Assembly (NCBI GenBank): GCA_035651995.1
Contig: DASRER010000020.1
Location: 1-64,000 of the forward strand
Length of the DNA stretch: 64,000 nt
Source: Terriglobales bacterium
GTDB taxonomy: Bacteria; Acidobacteriota; Terriglobia; Terriglobales; Acidobacteriaceae
Direction of reading: 5' to 3'
Shown here: piece after piece, positions 7,386 to 15,477 of the stretch
Layout: every line of letters starts with the position of its first letter
How positions within the stretch are numbered: position 1 is the first letter of the stretch
Position numbers and translations under genes: made by a program
Notes under the pieces: model-generated
What the model saw: only the letters and a program-made list of their open reading frames with translations
Database searches by the model: none
Told to the model about the DNA's origin: nothing

Positions 7386-9410
7386 CTAGTACGGATACGG
7401 CTCGATCTTCCACTTTTCAAAAACTTTGGCATCGAGGAAGACCTTGAAGAGTTCGGGGTCGAGTTCGCCGTCCTTGACCGAATAGCCGAGGATTTCCAGG
7501 GCGCGCTCGGTGGAGACCGCTTTCTTGTACGGACGGTCGCTGGCAGCGAGCGCGTCGAAGATGTCGGAGATAGTCATCATGCGCGTCTGCACGGGAATCT
7601 CCGGGGCCGACAGCTTGTAGGGGTAGCCGCTGCCGTTGAGCTTTTCGTGATGTCCGCGCGCGATCATGGGCACGTTCCTGATCTCCTTCGTCCAGGGAAT
7701 CTGGATGAGGAAATTGAAGGTGTGGACCACGTGCGACTCGATCTGGCGGCGCTCGGAGTCGTCGAGGGAGCCCTTGCGGATGGAGAGCAGGCGCACTTCG
7801 TCCATGGTGAGCAGCGGGCGCTCGTTGCCCTCAAAGTCGGAATAGTGGTGCGCGGCGATGTCGAGCAGCGCCTCGAAGTGCCCTTCGGCGAGCACGGTGG
7901 GCTCGTTGGATGAGGCGATGATCTTCAGGAAGTCGTCGATCTGCCGGATGTGCTCGGCGGTCTCCTTGTCGAATTCGGCGGTCCTGGCGGCGTACTGGTC
8001 GAGGCCCTTCTCCAGAACGTAGTCGAGCCGATTGCGCAGCATGCCGGCTTCGATGGTGCGCTTGACCAGCTGGAAGCGCTGCTGGATGAGCTCGTACTGA
8101 GACGGATACAGCTTCTTCGCCTTCACCAGCACTTCTTCGCGCACGCCGACCTTGCCGAAATCGTGCAGCAGGGCGGCGTAGCGGATTTCGCGCATCTGGC
8201 TGCGCGAGAACCTCAGGCCGGCGTAGGGCCCGCTGGTGGCGCGGTCTACGGCTTCGGCCAGCGCGACCGTGAGGTTGGAGACGCGGAACGAGTGGCCGCT
8301 GGTGGTGGGGTCGCGCGCTTCGATGGCGATGACCGAGGCGCGCACAAAGCCTTCCAACATGGCCTGGATCTCTTCGTAGAGGCGGCTGTTCTCCAGCGCG
8401 ACCGCGGCCTGGCTGGCCAGCGATGCCACCACTTCCTGCTGATGCAAGGTGTACGGGACGACAGCGGCTTCGACGGCGTCGGCCGAGGTGAGGCGAGAGG
8501 CGGGATCGCGCTTGGCGTTGATGAGCTGAATCACGCCCAGCATTTCGCCGTGCTGATTGCGCATGGGCACGGCAAGAATGCTCTTGGTGCGGTAGCCGGA
8601 GTCTTCGTCGAACTTGCGATTGATGGTGTAGGGCGCCGCCGGAGGCATCTCGTACGCATCTTCCACGTTGACGGCGTCGCCGCTCAGCGCGACGTAGCCG
8701 GCGATGGACTCCTGGCTGATCTCCATGGTGCGCTCGCGGAATGGGAGCGCGACCGAGTCGTTCTGCGCCAGCTTGAAGCGCAACTGCTTCTTCGGCTCTT
8801 CCGCGACGTCGGGATGGCCGTCCACGACGGGCAAGGCCTTGTTCTTCGGCCCGGCTTCGGGGATGTCTTCCACCAGGTACAGCGAACCGGCGTCGCTGGA
8901 GGTGATCTCGCGCGACTTGGTGAGGATCAGTTCGAGCAGCGTGGCGGTGTCGTGCTCGGCCGAGAGCGCCGCGCCGATACGGTTGAGTTCGTTGATCTCG
9001 CGGGTGGCGCCGGCCAGCCGTTCGCTGGCTTCAAAGCGCGTGTGCAGCAGGTTGATGTGGTCGAGCGCGTTGTCCACCAGGCGCTCCAGCAGCGCAGGCG
9101 GCGTGCGCCGCGGCGCGTAGGCGTAAACGGCGCCGTCGAGACGCGGATCGCGGAAGCGCTCGTCGGAGAGCGCCAGCACGCGGACGTTCGGCATGCGAAC
9201 ACGCTCATAGTGTTCCGCCAGCAGTTTTTCCGACGACGTGACCACCACCCACTCGCCCTCGCGCAGGTCGTGCTCATCGGGCACAAACTTCATCCGGCGG
9301 TAGCGATTCACGCCCGCCAGCGCGTTCTTGCCGGCGTCATCGTGCTCAAAATAAAGGACGCGCGGCTGGTGCTGCGAGGCGGCCGGCGAGGTTGTGGTGG
9401 CAACGCTCAT
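7386..9410 (-). CDS. GAF domain HD-GYP cyclic-di-GMP phosphodiesterase
   Basis: A 674-residue cytosolic protein. Residues ~1-110 resemble a degenerate receiver (RVLYFEHDDAG, lacking a clear phosphoacceptor). A GAF domain covers about 140-345, and an HD-GYP domain fills the C-terminus. Key residues are present: SGHSFRVS, LLHDFGKVGV (the HD pair), GHHEKLNGSGYP (the GYP loop) and ISDIFDALAASDRPYKKA. HD-GYP proteins degrade c-di-GMP to pGpG or GMP, so this should be an active phosphodiesterase tuned by a GAF ligand. No membrane segment. A PilZ receptor for the same messenger lies at 33.1 kb. Confidence 0.92.
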   Translation of the reverse strand: MSVATTTSPAASQHQPRVLYFEHDDAGKNALAGVNRYRRMKFVPDEHDLREGEWVVVTSSEKLLAEHYERVRMPNVRVLALSDERFRDPRLDGAVYAYAPRRTPPALLERLVDNALDHINLLHTRFEASERLAGATREINELNRIGAALSAEHDTATLLELILTKSREITSSDAGSLYLVEDIPEAGPKNKALPVVDGHPDVAEEPKKQLRFKLAQNDSVALPFRERTMEISQESIAGYVALSGDAVNVEDAYEMPPAAPYTINRKFDEDSGYRTKSILAVPMRNQHGEMLGVIQLINAKRDPASRLTSADAVEAAVVPYTLHQQEVVASLASQAAVALENSRLYEEIQAMLEGFVRASVIAIEARDPTTSGHSFRVSNLTVALAEAVDRATSGPYAGLRFSRSQMREIRYAALLHDFGKVGVREEVLVKAKKLYPSQYELIQQRFQLVKRTIEAGMLRNRLDYVLEKGLDQYAARTAEFDKETAEHIRQIDDFLKIIASSNEPTVLAEGHFEALLDIAAHHYSDFEGNERPLLTMDEVRLLSIRKGSLDDSERRQIESHVVHTFNFLIQIPWTKEIRNVPMIARGHHEKLNGSGYPYKLSAPEIPVQTRMMTISDIFDALAASDRPYKKAVSTERALEILGYSVKDGELDPELFKVFLDAKVFEKWKIEPYPY

Positions 9411-9548
9411 GCGTGGCGTTTACCGCCCGCGAGCGGGAAAAACGCAGGAAATCGGGCGGAGACGGGGAACTATAGCAGAGAGATGTCGGGTTCTGAGCGG
9501 GTTTTAGGAGGGGTATGGCACTAAGGTAATACGGCGAAGCGTGGGTTT

Positions 9549-9588
9549 GCCGGCAATTCCGCAGCTCGGCAGTCCGGCAATTCAGTGG
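9549..9588. repeat. 8-bp-period tract covering the PBP1A stop
   Basis: Octamer units GCCGGCAA, TTCCGCAG, CTCGGCAG, TCCGGCAA, TTCAGTGG occur in register. The TGA stop of the PBP gene (9582-9584 on the complement) is part of the tract. The region between it and the HD-GYP start (9411-9548) has no other feature. Confidence 0.6.
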
Positions 9589-11888
9589 CTCTTCCCGTCG
9601 CCCGGATTGTGATCGGGCGTGTCGACCTTTTGGGCGAGGGCGTTGGGCGGCGGCGGCGCCATAAAATCTTCGTGGTCGCGCCCGGTGAGGGCCGCTTTCA
9701 TGAACTGGATCCAGATGGGCAGCGCGGCCAGCGCGCCGGTTTCTTTGTTGCCGAGCGTCTTCTTCTCGTCGAAACCCACCCACACGCCGCAGGTGATCGA
9801 GGGCGAGAAGCCGACGAACCACGCGTCGGTGAAGTCGTTGGTAGTGCCGGTCTTGCCGCCGAGCGGATGCTGGAGCTTCGACGCGCTGAACGCGGTGCCG
9901 TGCTGCACCACCTCCTGCAGCATGCTGGTCATGACGCGCGCGGTGCGTGCGCTGATGACGTCGCGCACTTCGGGGTAGTCCTCTTCCAGCACGTGGCCTT
10001 CGTAGTCGGTGACCTTGCGGATGTAGCGCGGCGAGACGCGCACGCCGTCGTTGGGAAAGGTGCTGAACGCGGCGGTCTGCTCGATGAGCGTGATCTCGGC
10101 CGCGCCCAGCACGATCGGCAAATACTGCGGGATGTTCGACGTGATGCCGAACCTGCGCGCCATCTCGATGACCTTCTTCACCGAGACGCTCTCGGCGATC
10201 TTCAGCGCTGGAATGTTGCGCGACTGCGCCAGCGCGCGGCGGTAGGTGATGCGGCCTTCGTACTTGCCGTCGTAGTTGTGCGGCGTGTAGGCGCCAGACG
10301 CGGTCATGAAGGTGATGGGGGCGTCGAGGACAACGTCATCCGGCGTGGCGCCGTCGTCAATGGCGGTGGTGTACACATAGGGCTTAAACGAGGAGCCGAC
10401 CTGGCGCAGGGCCTGCGTGGCGCGGTTGAATTTCGAGTCCTGGAAACTGCGGCCGCCGACCATGGCCTTGACGTCGCCGGTGGAGTTGTCCATGGCGAGC
10501 AGCGCGCCCTGCACGCCGGAGTCCTGCTCGAGCGAGGCGTGGAGGGTGCCGTCGGGCGCGACCTGCTGGACTTTCACGTAGGCGAGGTCGCCGGGCGTGA
10601 GGATTTCCGAGGGGGAGGTGTGGCCGGTCCACTTGATGTCGTCGCGCGAGAGCATGGCGCGCCAGCGCCCGATGCGCAGCGTGGCCTGCGAGTTGGTCGC
10701 TTCGAGCACGAGCGCGTTGGTGTAGGCGCCAGGCTCGAGGATCATGTCCCAGTCGGGATCGTGGTAGCTCTCCAGCGTGGGTGGCGCGCCCGACGTCGAG
10801 TTCGGATCGGGCGCTGTGAGCACATTGCGCAGGCGGCCTTTCCATCCGTGGCGGCGCTCGTAGGCGGCGAGGCCATCGAGCAGCGCCTGGTTCGCCGCCT
10901 TCTGCAGGTCGAGGTTCAGCGACGTGTAGACGCGCAGGCCGCCGGTGTGAACTTCCTCGGCTCCGTATTTCTTCTCCAGGATGCGGCGCACTTCCTCCAC
11001 GAAATACGGCGCCGGGCCCGCGGTTGACGGCTGCGGATTGAGCTTGAGCGGCGCCGCCTTGGCGCGGCGCGCTTCCTCGGCGGTGATCTTGCCGTCTTCC
11101 AGCATGTTGTTGATCACCAGGTTCCGGCGGCGCAGGGCGCGCTCGGGATTGTTGATGGGCGAATAGAAATTCGGCGCCTTGGGCAGCGCGGCCAGCGTGG
11201 CCGCTTCTTCCAGCGTGAGATCTTTGGCCTTCTTGCCGAAGTAGAACTCGGCGCCGGCCTCGAAGCCGTAGACGCCGTGTCCGAGGAAGATCTGGTTGGC
11301 GTAGAGGGTGAAGATCTGTTCCTTGGTGAAGCGGCGTTCGATTTGCAGCGCCAGCATGGCTTCCTGAATCTTGCGGCGGAAGTTGCGGTCGGGCGAGAGA
11401 AACAGGTTGCGCGAAAGCTGCATGGTGAGCGTGCTGGCGCCCTGCGCGCGGCTGCCCGAGGCGATGTCGCGATAAGCGGCGCCCACGATGCGCCAGAAGT
11501 CCACGCCCCAGTGGGTCTCGAATTCCTTGTCTTCGATGGAGATGAGGGCGTCGCGCAGCACCTTGGGAAAATCGTTGTAGCCGGCGATCACGCGGCGCTG
11601 GAGGGCGAACGAGCCGACCACGCGTCCCTGGTCGTCGTAGACCTCGGTGACGGCGCTGGGGCGGTAACGCTCCAGCTCATTCACCTGCGGCAGTTCGGTG
11701 GAGTAAACCAGCAGCAGCCCGGTGAAGGCGCCGACGGCGGCGGCGGCGAGCACCAGCAATCCGAAGACGAAGCGACCGACGAATTTCCGCCCGCCCACCT
11801 GCACTTCAGGGAGATCGGAATAGAGCGACTGCATCACGGGAGTTTCTGTCGCGGAGAAGAGCAGGATAGCATGCTTCATTCCCTCCAC
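9582..11888 (-). CDS. mrcA: class A penicillin-binding protein (PBP1A)
   Basis: A bifunctional peptidoglycan synthase of 768 residues, with one TM segment (about 39-63) and the catalytic part in the periplasm. The glycosyltransferase domain (about 75-260) has IEDKEFETHWG (catalytic Glu near 119), GASTLTMQLSRNLFL and RKIQEAMLALQIE. The transpeptidase domain (about 450-730) has SSFK near 499-502, SRN near 572 and KTG in GGKTGTTNDFTDAWF. The GTG at 11888 directly follows the TGA of the NTF2-like gene; an ATG four codons later (after GGAGGGA) is an equally good start. The final residues fall in an octamer tract. Confidence 0.96.
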   Translation of the reverse strand: MEGMKHAILLFSATETPVMQSLYSDLPEVQVGGRKFVGRFVFGLLVLAAAAVGAFTGLLLVYSTELPQVNELERYRPSAVTEVYDDQGRVVGSFALQRRVIAGYNDFPKVLRDALISIEDKEFETHWGVDFWRIVGAAYRDIASGSRAQGASTLTMQLSRNLFLSPDRNFRRKIQEAMLALQIERRFTKEQIFTLYANQIFLGHGVYGFEAGAEFYFGKKAKDLTLEEAATLAALPKAPNFYSPINNPERALRRRNLVINNMLEDGKITAEEARRAKAAPLKLNPQPSTAGPAPYFVEEVRRILEKKYGAEEVHTGGLRVYTSLNLDLQKAANQALLDGLAAYERRHGWKGRLRNVLTAPDPNSTSGAPPTLESYHDPDWDMILEPGAYTNALVLEATNSQATLRIGRWRAMLSRDDIKWTGHTSPSEILTPGDLAYVKVQQVAPDGTLHASLEQDSGVQGALLAMDNSTGDVKAMVGGRSFQDSKFNRATQALRQVGSSFKPYVYTTAIDDGATPDDVVLDAPITFMTASGAYTPHNYDGKYEGRITYRRALAQSRNIPALKIAESVSVKKVIEMARRFGITSNIPQYLPIVLGAAEITLIEQTAAFSTFPNDGVRVSPRYIRKVTDYEGHVLEEDYPEVRDVISARTARVMTSMLQEVVQHGTAFSASKLQHPLGGKTGTTNDFTDAWFVGFSPSITCGVWVGFDEKKTLGNKETGALAALPIWIQFMKAALTGRDHEDFMAPPPPNALAQKVDTPDHNPGDGKSH

Positions 11889-12392
11889 TCAGAGCGGCTG
11901 CTTCTTCCAGCGCTGTTGCGGCGCGGGGTCGTCCCGCATGTGGTGGAAAATCTTCCACTCGCCGTTGGGCTGCTTGCGGACTACGTTGAGATAGGCGCCC
12001 TTGTTGGTCACGGTAACGGTCTTGCCTTCGCGGGTCAGTTCCCACGAAACGTTGTCGTGCCCCCATACGTAGGCGGTCGAGCCTGATCCGCCGACTTCCT
12101 CGCAGGTGACTTCCATGCTGGTGACTTTGGTCGGCGGCGCACCGGCTGGAAACCAGAAGTTGTCCACATGCTTGCGGCCAACCCGCGGCGCGTCGCCGTG
12201 ATGAGGCAGCAGGACCTGATCGGCGACGAACACGGAGCGAACGCCGTCGGCGTCACCGGCGAGCCAAGCGTCGCGGTACTTCTGGTGCAGCTGCCGGATG
12301 TGCTGGACGTCGAGGGCGGTGAGCGGCGCGTCGGCGGCGAATGCGGCCGAAGAACAACAGATGAGCAGGACGGCAAGGCGGCGCAGGGTCAT
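11889..12392 (-). CDS. secreted NTF2-like (SnoaL/DUF4440-type) protein
   Basis: A 167-residue protein. The ATG at 12392 is supported by AGGAGG with a 4-nt spacer and by a Sec signal peptide (residues 1-20, ending SAAFA). The mature part has the cone-shaped NTF2-like pattern: an initial helix (IRQLHQKYRDAWLAGDADGVRSVF), then alternating strands ending NGEWKIFHHM. Such proteins bind or isomerise small molecules, but nothing here defines a ligand. Its stop codon touches the GTG of the PBP gene, so the two share an mRNA. A role in cell-wall biology is possible by context only. Confidence 0.75.
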   Translation of the reverse strand: MTLRRLAVLLICCSSAAFAADAPLTALDVQHIRQLHQKYRDAWLAGDADGVRSVFVADQVLLPHHGDAPRVGRKHVDNFWFPAGAPPTKVTSMEVTCEEVGGSGSTAYVWGHDNVSWELTREGKTVTVTNKGAYLNVVRKQPNGEWKIFHHMRDDPAPQQRWKKQPL

Positions 12393-12490
12393 GGTGACCT
12401 CCTGGTGTGAGCTGCGGAATTGGACGAGCAGGAAGGCACGGCGGCTCAGAGAATTTCGCGGCGGGGCTGTATGTTGCCGCCAGCCGGCCG

Positions 12491-12580
12491 TGCCGCTCGC
12501 TTCGCGAGCTTGTTCCACTTCACTCGCTAAACCCCAGCTTACGCTGTGGGCTACGAAACTGCCGCTGGCTTCGCCAGCTC
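12491..12580. repeat. solo REP-like palindrome triplet
   Basis: Three palindromes in a row: GCTCGC-TTC-GCGAGC (12495-12509), an AGCTTACGCT-centred one (12533-12550) and GCTGGC-TTC-GCCAGC (12564-12578). This is the same order and orientation as the right flank of the RAYT element at 12.76-13.40 kb. It is probably a transposase-less copy mobilised in trans. A further single palindrome half-site is at 12663-12679. Confidence 0.8.
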
Positions 12581-12757
12581 ACAACTGAGACGACGATGCC
12601 TGATCCGAAGTAAGACACAACGGTGGCGCCTGCGGCAGAGCGGGCGCCAAGCTGCCCCAGCCGGCGAAGCCAGCGGCAGTTCAAGAGCCGTCACCTTAAA
12701 CTGCATTTGGTGACGCACCCTGGCGCGACGCAACAACCTCCTGCCAAATTCGGCACA

Positions 12758-13396
12758 GCTGGCGAAGCCAGCGGCAGCCTAGTAGCCCACAGCGTAAGCT
12801 GTGGGACCCCGAGGCAAGATGGGGCGAAGCTCGCGAAGCGAGCGACACGGCATGCCGCGCACCTACACCAACCTTCTCACACACATTATCTTCAGCACAA
12901 AGAACCGGCTCCCGCAGATTCGGGCGGAGATGAAGCGCGACCTGCACGCGTACCTCTGGGGCATCGCCACGAAAACGGCCGGCGTTCCCGTCGCGATCAA
13001 CGGCATGCCCGATCATGTTCATTTGCTGATCAGCCTGCGGCCGGACGTGTCCGCGTCGGAGGCAGTTCGCGTCTTGAAATCGAATTCGTCCAAGTGGGCG
13101 CATGAGGAATTAGGTCAGCCCCGGTTTGCATGGCAGCTTGGGTTCTCGGCGTTCAGCGTGAGCAAGTCGAATGTGGCGGCGGTGGCGAAATACATCGCCG
13201 AACAGGAAGAACACCACCAGAAGATGACGTTCCAGCATGAGTTGATTTCGTTCCTGAAGAAGAACGGGATTGAGTACGATGAGCGTTACATCTGGCAATA
13301 GCGTTTGTGCCGCTCGCTTCGCGAGCTTGGCTTCATCTCGCCCGATTACCCACAGCTTACGCTGTGGGCTACTCAATTGCCGCTGGCTTCGCCAGC
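12758..13396. mobile_element. REPtron-like element: RAYT with mirrored palindrome flanks
   Basis: A Y1 transposase gene lies between two mirror-image flanks. The left flank holds, in order, GCTGGCGAAGCCAGC (12758-12772), CCCACAGCGTAAGCTGTGGG (12786-12805) and GCTCGCGAAGCGAGC (12829-12843). The right flank holds the same three inverted and in reverse order (13312-13326, 13349-13368, 13382-13396). REP palindromes beside RAYT genes are the recognition sites of these enzymes. The element therefore looks intact, with at least one solo flank copy 200 bp to the left. Confidence 0.85.
12852..13301 (+). CDS. REP-associated tyrosine transposase (Y1, IS200-like)
   Basis: A 149-residue HUH-superfamily single-strand DNA transposase. 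The HUH motif is DHVHLLI (His55, His57). The catalytic tyrosine is expected in VAKYIAEQEEHH (Tyr114). Both essential elements are intact and the length is normal for RAYTs. I chose the ATG at 12852 because the family N-terminus (RTYTNLLTHIIFSTKNR) starts there and the preceding bases belong to the REP palindrome. It is alone, without TnpB. It probably nicks and moves the flanking palindromes rather than acting as a conventional insertion sequence. Confidence 0.93.
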   Translation: MPRTYTNLLTHIIFSTKNRLPQIRAEMKRDLHAYLWGIATKTAGVPVAINGMPDHVHLLISLRPDVSASEAVRVLKSNSSKWAHEELGQPRFAWQLGFSAFSVSKSNVAAVAKYIAEQEEHHQKMTFQHELISFLKKNGIEYDERYIWQ

Positions 13397-13484
13397 TGTG
13401 CGTAATGGCCCAAAGCAGGGTGCTCGCGTCGAGATGTGATACGGCATGGAAGCGTCTGAACGCTGAACTCGCCCGAGCAGCCAG

Positions 13485-13509
13485 AGATCCCTCACCGCGC
13501 CCGGGATCT
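13485..13509 (-). terminator. possible hairpin at the gatB 3' end
   Basis: AGATCCC (13485-13491) pairs with GGGATCT (13503-13509), forming a 7-bp stem over an 11-nt loop that touches the gatB stop. There is no T run on the minus strand, so a Rho-independent terminator is doubtful. Confidence 0.3.
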
Positions 13510-14990
13510 TAGGAAGAGAGCTTCTTCCCCAGCAGCTCATTGACCAGCGCAGGATTCGCCTGGCCCTTGGACGCTTTCATGACCTGGCCGACGAAGAAGG
13601 CTTTCACGGTCGTCTTGCCGGCGCGGTACTGCTCGAGCTGCTTGGGATTGGAGGCGAGCACGTCGTCAATGATCTTTTCCAAGGCGGAGGTGTCGCTGGA
13701 CTGCCGCGGGCGGCCCTCTTCGTCGTACACGGCGGGGAAATCCCTGCCGCGCTCGAAGGCCAGGTCGTAGAGGTCTTTGAGCATCTTGCCGGAGATGGCG
13801 CCGGCCTCGACCAGGTCAGCCGAGGCGGCCACGCCGGCCATGCTGATGGGCGACTGCTCGATCGTGAGGTTACGCGCTTTCAAACGTCCCTGAAGTTCGC
13901 TCTGCACGAGATTGGCGACGCGCTTGGGATTTTTCGCGGCGCGGGCGGCCGACTCGAACTGGTCGGCGAGCGTTTTGCTCATGGTGAGCACGGCGGCGTC
14001 CTGCTCGGTGATGCCGTACTCGCTGACCATGCGCTTGCGGCGCGCCTCGGGGAGCTCAGGCAGAGCTTCTTTGATCTGCACGATCCACGCCGAATCCACG
14101 ACCAGCGGGAGCAGGTCGGGTTCGGGGAAATAGCGGTAGTCGTGCGCCTGTTCCTTGGAGCGCATGCCATAGGTCTTGCCTTCAGCGGAGTTGAACAGGC
14201 GCGTCTCCTGCTGGACGCGCCCGCCGGATTCGAGCACCTCGACGTGGCGCTCGATCTCGTACTCCAGCGCCTGGCGGATGAAGCGGAACGAGTTCACGTT
14301 CTTCACTTCCGTCTTGGCGCCGAATTCCTTCTGGCCGCGCGGGCGCACGCTGACGTTGGCGTCGCAGCGCAGCGAGCCCTCTTCCATGTTCACGTCGCTC
14401 ACGCCCGTATAAAGGATGATTTCTTTCAGGCGCGTGAGGTATTCGTAGGCTTCGTCGGGCGAGGAGAGGTCGGGCTCGCTCACGATCTCGATGAGCGGCA
14501 CCCCGCTGCGGTTCAGGTCGATGTAGCTGTGGTCCCACGAATCGGGGAAGCCCTCGTGCATGCTCTTGCCGGCGTCTTCTTCCAGGTGAAGGCGGGTGAT
14601 GCCGATGCGTTTGTTTCCGCCGCCGGCGGCGGGAATATCAATGTGGCCGAACTCGGCGAGCGGCTTGTCGTACTGCGAGATCTGGTAGCCCTTGGGCAGG
14701 TCGGGATAAAAGTAGTTCTTGCGCGCGAAGATCGAGTTCTCGTTGACGCGGCAGTTCAGCGCCATGGCCGCGAGCACGGCAAATTCGACCGCCTTCTGGT
14801 TCAGGACGGGCAGCGCGCCGGGCAGACCCAGGCAGACGGGGCAGACGCTGGTGTTGGGCGGCGCGCCAAAACGGGTGGAGCAGGCGCAGAATATCTTGGT
14901 CGCCGTCAGCAGCTGGACGTGGACCTCCAGGCCGATGACCGGCTCGTACTTGGCCGCGGCGGCGTGCATGTCGGCCGAGATGGTGGCCAT
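13509..14990 (-). CDS. gatB: aspartyl/glutamyl-tRNA amidotransferase subunit B
   Basis: A 493-residue subunit of GatCAB, which converts Glu-tRNA(Gln) and Asp-tRNA(Asn) to the amidated forms using ATP and ammonia from GatA. The N-terminus YEPVIGLEVHVQLLTATKIFC is diagnostic. Zinc-binding cysteines (FCACS, SVCPVCLGLPG), the kinase core (FARKNYFYPDLPKGYQISQ, NRSGVPLIEIVSEPD) and a C-terminal YqeY-like tail complete the family layout. The ATG at 14990 gives the usual length; longer frames run into the tRNA promoter side. No Shine-Dalgarno is seen, and a TATAAT lies only 10 nt upstream. gatA and gatC are not in the window. Confidence 0.96.
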   Translation of the reverse strand: MATISADMHAAAAKYEPVIGLEVHVQLLTATKIFCACSTRFGAPPNTSVCPVCLGLPGALPVLNQKAVEFAVLAAMALNCRVNENSIFARKNYFYPDLPKGYQISQYDKPLAEFGHIDIPAAGGGNKRIGITRLHLEEDAGKSMHEGFPDSWDHSYIDLNRSGVPLIEIVSEPDLSSPDEAYEYLTRLKEIILYTGVSDVNMEEGSLRCDANVSVRPRGQKEFGAKTEVKNVNSFRFIRQALEYEIERHVEVLESGGRVQQETRLFNSAEGKTYGMRSKEQAHDYRYFPEPDLLPLVVDSAWIVQIKEALPELPEARRKRMVSEYGITEQDAAVLTMSKTLADQFESAARAAKNPKRVANLVQSELQGRLKARNLTIEQSPISMAGVAASADLVEAGAISGKMLKDLYDLAFERGRDFPAVYDEEGRPRQSSDTSALEKIIDDVLASNPKQLEQYRAGKTTVKAFFVGQVMKASKGQANPALVNELLGKKLSS

Positions 14991-14999
14991 AAGAGGACG

Positions 15000-15005
15000 A
15001 TTATA
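15000..15005 (-). promoter_or_regulatory. possible -10 box of gatB (near-leaderless)
   Basis: On the minus strand TATAAT occurs 10 nt before the gatB ATG. A transcript started there would have only a few untranslated bases, consistent with the missing Shine-Dalgarno. No good -35 is seen, so confidence is limited. Confidence 0.35.
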
Positions 15006-15064
15006 GCGGTTGCATTTGCCGGCGACGGAGCAGCGGAGAGCGGTGAGCGGACCGCCATCGCGGT

Positions 15065-15094
15065 TTGACACTCGCGAATTGCGGACTCTAGAAT
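15065..15094 (+). promoter_or_regulatory. sigma70-type promoter for the tRNA gene
   Basis: TTGACA (15065-15070), an 18-nt spacer, then TAGAAT (15089-15094): a near-consensus housekeeping promoter pointing right. It starts about 90 nt upstream of the tRNA and no other gene follows on this strand, so it most likely drives the tRNA. Confidence 0.7.
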
Positions 15095-15183
15095 CAGGCT
15101 GGGCGCGCAGATTGCGCTCGTCAGCTTCTGTTCTGACGCGGCCGCTTCGGGCGGCCTCCCTCCTGCAGGCCTTCAAGTGAAAT

Positions 15184-15260
15184 GGCGGGGTAGCTCAGGT
15201 GGTTAGAGCGAGGGTCTCATAATCCCTAGGTCGTTGGTTCGAGTCCAACCCCCGCCACCA
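15184..15260 (+). tRNA. tRNA-Met (CAT)
   Basis: A 77-nt cloverleaf with an encoded CCA end. The acceptor GGCGGGG pairs fully with CCCCGCC. The D arm is GCTC/GAGC and the anticodon loop is CTCATAA with anticodon CAT. The T arm is GTTGG-TTCGAGT-CCAAC. The paired 1:72 G-C argues against an initiator. The CAT anticodon is shared with tRNA-Ile2 (lysidine-modified), and the loop resembles that type too, so elongator Met is likely but not certain. The anticodon stem has a T-T mismatch next to the loop. Confidence 0.95.
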
Positions 15261-15477
15261 GCGTTCTAAATTCTTCGCCAGTTGAATGGACCGGCAACGA
15301 CTCGCGGTCTTGGGCGAGGCGCGCACGCCCAACATCGCCGGCCTGTTGGTGGCAGTGATGACGAACCATGCGAACGCCGCGCAAGGAGCGGGCCGATGAA
15401 CACGCAACCGGACGCCAGGAACGCATTGCGGCTGGAAGCGCCGGCGGCGGCAGCCGCTGCCATCTCGCCGCGGCGAG

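Noticed and set aside
7144-7413. Small frame of 89 codons between the membrane-protein gene and the HD-GYP gene
   Set aside because: No ribosome binding site, overlaps the start region of its neighbour, no recognisable protein pattern; more likely part of the leader.
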